Shown in pieces: positions 57,816-64,000 of a DNA stretch of 64,000 nucleotides. The translations under genes and the position numbers were made by a program. Under the pieces are notes generated by a model, which saw nothing but the letters and a program-made list of their open reading frames with translations, did no database searches and was not told the origin of the DNA. Origin of the DNA: Suillus spraguei (lineage: Eukaryota; Basidiomycota; Agaricomycetes; Boletales; Suillaceae); contig JABCPU010000003.1 in assembly GCA_016800925.1 (NCBI GenBank), positions 646,891 to 710,890 on the forward strand. Direction: 5' to 3'. The stretch's first letter is position 1, and every line of letters begins with the position of its first letter.

Positions 57816-58592
57816 TTAGGTTTGAACTTTAGGGGACTCCGACTCGCATACCGCTGCATATTGTTCTTTTGGATTCCTCTTCAACGATAGTATCGTTGTA
57901 GACGACTCTCAAAAGCCTCTTATCATCTTCTGTACGCGTCTGTAAAGGCACTCGCACTTGCAGGCTAGTACAAAAACGTTTTGTCTTGCCCGACCCTAAA
58001 AAGTCGCGATCTTTCCTCTCCCCTTTGCTCATTTGAGCGCATTTCTACCAATAATCTTTTGTAGTTAGTAGACCTCTACCAGGCCCAGCCTTACATTGCT
58101 GCTGCTAGTAGACGGTGGACGAGCAACATTAGGTGTTCGATCCGTGACCTCAGTGCTGGCCCAAGACCCTGCCTGCTGAGCTCTACGATAGTTTTCTCTT
58201 CTACGATAGTTTTCTCTTCATACGATAGAAGGTCTAGTTTTCTTCGAAGTATTTAGTGGAATTGTCTCGTTGTCCAAGATAGACTGGTCGCTTGTAAGCT
58301 TCGGCTGGAAGAGCACCGTGTCCCTCGAGTTTTTCCCACTTGGAAGATCACAAAAACCTTTTACTATAGTTTTCTTAGTTAGTAAATAGGGAAGCGCCTA
58401 GTTGGGTTGACTAAAGAACCCTTTAGGACCTGAGTACGTGGTAGATCCGATCAGATATCGGGGACCGCTCAGTTTTCCATTTACATACTTCTTTTCCCAT
58501 CTCCTCTTTACCATTCTTCCTTTTCGGGTTGACCGTTACGACTAGTCAACCACAGACATCAGTAAATCGGGTTCCAGAAAACAACTGGTACT

Positions 58593-59629
58593 ATGTCTGC
58601 TCCCGCCACTACCATTCACAACGAACAAGCTTTGGCTGAGTACATCACAAATGCCATCAATGTTGCGATTGCTCCAGTCCAAGAGCAAGTTCAAAGGCTC
58701 AGGAATATGAACGATGTCTTACAAGACCAGAATGAAAAACTTCACGAAGAACTTCGTCAATATAGGGAAAGAATTGATGAACTGGAAGCAAAACCAACAT
58801 CAACAGGAGGAACTCCCAAAATTGCGAAGCCAACAGAGTTCACTGGAGGAAAAGATTCCATCGACGTCGAAACATTCCTGGCACAAGTATCCCTTTACCT
58901 CACACAATATCCCAAACGCAACACAACAACAACATCTCAGCTTAATGTTGTCTTATCTTAAGGGAAATGCCGGAAAATGGGCAGAACCTTACGTTAAGAA
59001 ACAAGCTGCAGGAGAATTGGACTTCAATGAATTTTTAGAGGAGTTCTCACGCATGTTTAAAGATGAGAACAAAGAAGCGAAGGCCATCAGAGAATTAGAG
59101 ACCCTTAGGCAAAGATCTAGTTCTGTTCCAGAATACGTTGCATCCTTCAAGCAAAAGTCGTATTCACAACTTCTCCGACTACGACCTCCGCCTTAAACTC
59201 CGATCTGGTCTACAAACCCGGATCAAAGAACAACTCGCTCATGTTGCGCTCAAAGACAAGAATACTCTTAACAAACTAATTGAAAGAGCAGTAGAAATTG
59301 GGCAAAACTTTGAAGAGTTGGACGCAGAGAAGAAGCGAAACACCTGGTGGACTCCCAAGTCTAACAGTGGAGTTCCTTCTTCATCAAGGGCTGGACCCAG
59401 TAACAGTGACGCTATGGATGTCGACTCCGGAAGGCAAAAGACTGCCCCCAAACCGCAAGGAAAGCCTGGTGCTTTCAAATGTTACAGATGCGGTGGAGAA
59501 GGCCACATGGCTAGGAACTGTAAAGAAGCGCCAAAACCAGCGCAAGTGAAGGCATCGTCTGCCGAAGAAGAAACCGCGCCTAAATGGTTCAAGGACTGGT
59601 TATCCTCCAAAGAAGGCAAGGGTTTTTAG
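58593..59629 (+). pseudogene. gag: Element D Gag, frameshifted
   Basis: It starts MSAPATTIHNEQALAEYITN, followed by a coiled coil. The frame changes near 58950 (into LSYLKGNAGKWAEPYVKKQA) and again near 59155 (into NFSDYDLRLKLRSGLQTRIK). The C-terminal part holds one CCHC zinc knuckle, CYRCGGEGHMARNC, near 59490-59525. The total is about 345 residues if the two breaks are ignored. The sequence is otherwise well conserved, so the breaks may be recent or technical. Confidence 0.88.
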
Positions 59630-59789
59630 AAGGGTTGAAGTCAGAGTCTGCAGACCTAGACCCGAACAATCGATTCTCTATTCTTTCTAGTTTTTCAGAT
59701 GTAACGGAAGTGTATATACGATCCAAATCAGACATTTTTATATTCCGATTACACTGAAAGGAAAGAACAGACAAGCAGACGTAAAAGCA

Positions 59790-62700
59790 CTTGTGGACTG
59801 CGGTGCATCAACATTATTTATAAGTGAAAGATTTGTGAAGAACAATGATGTCCGGTGTCGTAAATTATTGCGTCCCATACCAGTCAAGAACATTGATGGT
59901 TCCTTAAATGCCGCCGGAGCTATGACAAGATTCGCTGAAATAGGATTAAAGATTGGAGATCATGAAGAAGACAAAGCAGCCTTCATGGTTACAGATCTAG
60001 GAAGCGATGATGTTATTATCGGTATAGATTGGCTAAGGTATCATAACCGGAGATTGATTGGAACGCAGGACGATTTGCTCTTACACGATGCCCAATTAAG
60101 TGTGAGACTAAAAAAGAAAAAAGACAAAAAAATAAGAAAAACGAAAAACCCAAAAACAGGGTGACTTGCCAGATCTGATTCCCACGGAAGAGGAAGATGA
60201 TGACGAAGGCATGGCGAAGAAGAGGGCGATGGTTGAGAAATAGAAGATGAAGATAGTCCAAAGAATGAATGGATTAGATATAAAGCTTCTATCGCCACAG
60301 AACAAAAAGTAGCAGAGGAAGCTACTAAGAAGAAAAAGTCTGTAGAAGAAATGGTTCCAGACTGGCTTCATGATTACCTGGGTGTATTCTCAGAAGAGGA
60401 ATCAAAGAGATTTCCTGAAAGAAAGAAATGGGATCATGCGATAGATCTTAAAGATGAGAATGATCTTCCACCGAATGCAAAACCGTATCCTTTATCACCA
60501 AAAGAAATGGACACACTGAAAGATTGGTTAAAAGCCGAAACTGCATTAGGACGTATTAGAGATTCACAATCTCCTGTTGCAGCACCTTTCTTCTTTGTGG
60601 CCAAAAAAGATGGCAAATTACGACCAGTAATGGACTATAGAAAGCTCAATGAGAAAACGGTTAAAAACGCGTACCCTTTACCGAGATCTCAAGATCTAAT
60701 TGATGCTTTAACTGGTGCCACAATGTACTCCAAAATGGACGTACGATGGGGATACAATAATATTCGGATGAAAGAAGGAGACGAGTGGAAGGCAGCCTTC
60801 AAAACGCCTTTTGGTCACCATGAACCAACCGTAATGTATTTCGGGTTGACAAATTCTCCAGCAACTTTCCAGACCATGATGAATGAAATATTTAGAGATC
60901 TTATTGATGGAAAGACGGTCGTTGTCTACATCGATGACATCTTGGTCTTTACAAATGGAAATAAGGAGCAACACCGAAAAGTCGTGCGAGAAGTACTCAA
61001 ACGATTGAAAGATAATGACCTGTTCTTGAAACCAGAAAAATGTAGTTTCGAACAGTCTAAAGTCGAATTCTTAGGGTTGATCGTGGAAAAAGGCAATGTA
61101 TCTATGGACCCTGTGAAAGTAGAAGGAGTATTAAAATGGCCTGTTCCCAAATGCGTAAAAGACATACAAGCATTCATGGGTTTTGCCAACTTCTATCGAA
61201 GATTCATATTGGGGTTCTCAGATATAGCCAGACCAATGAATGATTTGCTAAGAAAAGATGTTCCATGGAATTGGACGGAGAAACAACAAATGCATTTGAT
61301 GAATTGAAGAAACGATTCACAGAAGCTCCGCTCCTAGTAATGCCAGACGTTGAGAAAAAGAAAAGAATAGAGACCGATGCTTCTGATTATGCATCTGGTG
61401 CAGTACTTTCTCAACAAATGGAAGATGGACTATGGCATCCTGTCGCTTATTATTCAAAGTCAATGAATGATGCAGAACGAAATTACGACATTCATGACAA
61501 AGAATTATTAGCAATCATTCGAGCGTTAGAAGAGTGGAGGCACTATGTGCAGGGAGCACCTCACCTGTGGAAATCTGGACCGATCATAAGAATCTCGAGT
61601 ATTTCATGACGAGTCAAAAATTGACACGAAGGCAAGCCAGATGGAGTCTGTTCCTGGCGGAGTACGAATTTACACTCCAACATAAGCCTGGTGTAGTCAA
61701 TGATAAGGCCGATCGTCTGTCTCGGAGATCAGACCACAGAGGGGGGTAGAAAACGACAATTCTGATCGCATTTTGCTTAAACCGGAATTTTTCAAAATCA
61801 ATGCTGCTAAAAGAGGCCAATTCTTATAGAAGGAGAAAAATCTCTTCTTAAAAAGATCAGACAAAGTACAGAACGAGAGCCTGAAGTAATGAAAGCGCTA
61901 GAAACGTTAAAAGCAGCACCGGTGCAATTGCGTAGAGGAGTCGAAGAATGGAATGTTGAAGATGATTGGTGTTATTCCGAGGATTGGTCTATGTTCCAAA
62001 TGATAAAGAAATCCGCCGAGAGATTCTAGAGTTATTCCATGACTCACCACCGGCTGGACATCCTGGACGTGCCAAAACCTTAGAATTGATTTCCAGAAAC
62101 TATTGGTGGCCAATGATGACAAAAAGTGTTCACGACTATGTAGATGGTTGCGATCGTTGCAGACAAACAAAGGTCTATCCTAGTAAACCAACGGGACCTT
62201 TACAGCCAAATGAAGTTCCAGAAGGACCTTGGCAAACGATTACATGTGACCTGATTGTGGACCTACCAAAGAGTGAAGGGTGTGATAGCATTTTTGTTGT
62301 CGTTGATCGATTTACGAAACAAGCACACTTATTCCCACCAATAAAGAAGTAGACTCGAAGGAAATTGCCGAGCTATTTTTGAAAAATGTATGGAAACATC
62401 ATGGAACACCAAAGAAAGTGATTTCAGATAGAGGAACACAGTTCGTATCAAATTTATGGGACAAATGTCAAAAAGATTAGGCACAAAATGGTCTGCTTCG
62501 ACCGCCTATCATCCCATACAGACGGACAAACAGAACGCGTAAATCAAGAAGTGAACAATATTTACGCCTGTTTACCTCTTATAGACAAAATGATTGGGTA
62601 TCTTGGTTCCGATTGCAGAATTCTCGCATAATAACGCAGTCACAGTCACCGCCATAGCCCTTTCAAAGTTCTATATGGATATAATCCAGAATTCACGATA

Positions 62701-63240
62701 TCTCCTAATTCCAACTCCCGTATTCCTGTTGCCGATGAAAGAGTGGATCAAATGAAAGAAGCAAGAGATGATGCGGAAAATACTTTGAAACTAGTCAATG
62801 AACGAATGAAACGTTCTATGACAAAGGAGTAAAAGACGCACCACAGTATAAAAAGGGAGACAAAGTCTGGCTAGACGCGAAAAACATTAAACAACGTCGT
62901 CCAAGTCAAAAACTGTCAGATCGTCGTCTTGGGCCCTTTGAAATACTAGAGAAGATTGGCAGTGAACTAAAATTGAAATTACCGGCAAATTATCAGATCC
63001 ATCCGGTTTTTCACGTTCAATTACTCACCCCATACTATGCATCTCAAATGATCCCTCATTCTCAACCCACCCGACCACCTCCTGACATAGTTGACGATCA
63101 GGAAGAATTTGTTGTAGAAGAAGTATTAGATAGCCGATATTCCGAGGAAAGCTGCAATACCGAGTAAAATGGGAAGGATATCCGATAGAAGAATCACATG
63201 GGAACCAGAAGAAAATGTAAAGAATTCCCGATTCTTATAG
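59790..63240 (+). pseudogene. pol: Element D Pol (PR-RT-RNase H-IN-chromodomain), frameshifted
   Basis: Domains in order are: protease VDCGASTLFISE (59795); reverse transcriptase 60351-61307 with YIDDILVFT near 60930; RNase H ETDASDYASGAVL near 61375 and HKPGVVNDKADRLSRR near 61690; the integrase H-H-C-C zinc domain (SPPAGHPGRAKTLELISRN...CDRCRQTK, 62045-62170) and core (DLIVDLPKSEGCDS, then ISDRGTQFVSN near 62425); and a chromodomain-like end EEFVVEEVLDSRY near 63105. Frame changes occur near 60110, 61300, 61600, 61960, 62350 and many times from 62440 to 63240, mostly as single missing bases. As written it cannot make a polyprotein. Confidence 0.9.
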
Positions 63241-63372
63241 CAGATTTCATAAAAAGAATCCCACGGCGGCTAAAACCAAAGAATTCAAGGTTCTATACTT
63301 AATTCGGAAGATTTCAAGAAATGGAGAACACGTAACATCAGACCTTCATACATTCGCGATGACGCTCATCCT

Positions 63373-63385
63373 AGAGAGGGGGTAA
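63373..63385 (+). promoter_or_regulatory. Polypurine tract of element D
   Basis: AGAGAGGGGGTAA directly precedes the 3' LTR and would prime plus-strand DNA synthesis. Confidence 0.85.
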
Positions 63386-63855
63386 TGTCACGAATTCCAA
63401 ATACAATCATTACTCTTTCCTCAATTTCCCTAAAGCGTCTAAACCCAGCGCTAAGACAAACACAAACTCCATTGAAATCCCTATAACGCTTCTATAACCG
63501 AACTTCCTGATGAGACGAAGAGATCTTTTATGATGCTATCGGGATAAGATAGATAAGATATAGTGTCACGATGATCTTAGAACCTTCTAGAATATGATGT
63601 CATAACAATGTCACAATCATCACATCGTACGATTCTCATTTCTATTTTATGATTGGCTAGTAGTTTCAAACTCAGTTTATATCTCAGTTTCAATATGTGT
63701 ATATAGTTAGCTAGTTTCGCTGTAGTAGTTCTTTAGTTCAAACCTCTTGTATCTACACTGTAGCAATCCAAGACGTCCTTGCTCTTCTCTTCCTCTGTGA
63801 AACCTTTGTTTGAGTCCTAGTTCTGCCTAGCGTTAATTCGTTTGTGGGTTGTGCA
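63386..63855 (+). repeat. 3' LTR of element D, with several one-base differences
   Basis: It is 470 bp, TGTCACGAATTCC to GTTGTGCA. Relative to the 5' LTR it lacks single bases at several sites (for example ATACAATCATT, ATAACGCTTC, GATGAGACGAAG and the terminal GTGCA), while the solo copy at 41061 does not. Confidence 0.92.
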
Positions 63856-64000
63856 TTTTGTCTATCTATGACATGAACTGCATCACGTTGCAAGGTACTA
63901 AATTAGCAGTACCTGATGCACTATCTCGCCGGCCCGACTATGATTCCGGTAAAGACGATAACGAAGACCAGACTCTCCTCCCTGACGCTCTATTCGTTCG
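63856..64000 (+). pseudogene. Fragment of another Gypsy pol (end of RNase H), cut by the window end
   Basis: The reading LQGTKLAVPDALSRRPDYDS continues through DNEDQTLLPDALFVR. DALSRRPD is the conserved end of the Gypsy RNase H/tether region. It starts immediately after the element D LTR and runs off the window. Element D may have inserted into this older element; the 5' counterpart was not found upstream of 57340. Confidence 0.75.

Larger units (their letters stand above)
57340..63855 (+). mobile_element. Ty3/Gypsy chromovirus (element D), indel-ridden
   Basis: The 6.5-kb plus-strand element has 476-bp and 470-bp LTRs, gag, a protease to chromodomain pol region and a polypurine tract (CTAGAGAGGGGGTAA) before the 3' LTR. 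All expected domains are present in order, but the frame changes often by single bases. The flanks AGTTG and TTTTG do not match well. Two solo copies of its LTR lie in this window, so the family has been active in this genome. Confidence 0.92.

Noticed and set aside
57335..63860. Target duplication for element D
   Set aside because: The flanks AGTTG and TTTTG share only their last two or three bases; not enough to claim a duplication, particularly with possible base-call errors at the 3' end.
1..64000. CRISPR arrays, bacterial operons, ribosome-binding sites, attachment sites
   Set aside because: The window is eukaryotic: spliced genes, LTR retrotransposons, Helitron. The regular repeats seen are minisatellites, exon modules or LTRs.

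Overview
The window looks like Basidiomycota (Agaricomycetes) chromosomal DNA. It has short introns of about 45-65 bases with GT...AG borders, a fungal SPT3 gene, agaricomycete-type chromovirus retrotransposons, a Helitron, a PIF/Harbinger-like transposase relic and a DUF6818-like gene. The WD40 relic near 8.5 kb reminds me of ectomycorrhizal Boletales, but that placement is only a guess.

Layout. Positions 1-10836 are a host-gene block: the 3' part of a septation-initiation Cdc14-like gene (+), an AAA+ ATPase of the large fungal family (-), a four-helix membrane protein (+), a decayed WD40 gene (-), and SPT3 of the SAGA complex (+). From 10.84 kb to the end the window is almost entirely transposable elements and gene relics. 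In order these are: a dead Harbinger-like transposase; nested solo LTRs (13-17 kb); a TA-flanked MITE; an intact DUF6818/Myb-like gene; more LTR debris; a complete and apparently young chromovirus on the minus strand (21890-29828); a deep nest of LTRs (31.5-35.7 kb); an AT-rich decayed tract; a Helitron on the minus strand with a solo LTR inside it (about 39.2-46.3 kb); AT-rich relic genes (47-57 kb) interrupted by solo LTRs; and a second chromovirus on the plus strand, full of single-base indels (57340-63855). The window ends inside a third Gypsy pol fragment.

Four LTR families can be separated. Family A (about 760 bp, TGTCATATACC...TTAACA) and family D (476 bp, TGTCACGAATT...GTGACA) leave 5-bp target duplications and belong to chromoviruses seen here. 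Families B (about 965 bp) and C (about 955 bp) are present only as LTR-like units and leave 4-bp duplications that all contain a central CG. Many CG sites, in target duplications and in reading frames, have since become TG or CA, which suggests methylation- or RIP-like C-to-T decay.

Points of most interest: the CG-centred target preference of families B and C; a spliced antisense accessory gene with paired cysteine motifs inside chromovirus A, plus a decayed relative beside a family-B LTR; a heat-shock/GATA/E-box block in the family-D LTR; a tandem array of exon-intron units in a relic gene; and repeated hairpins at the Helitron 3' end. All family names were assigned by eye from motifs, without database searches.
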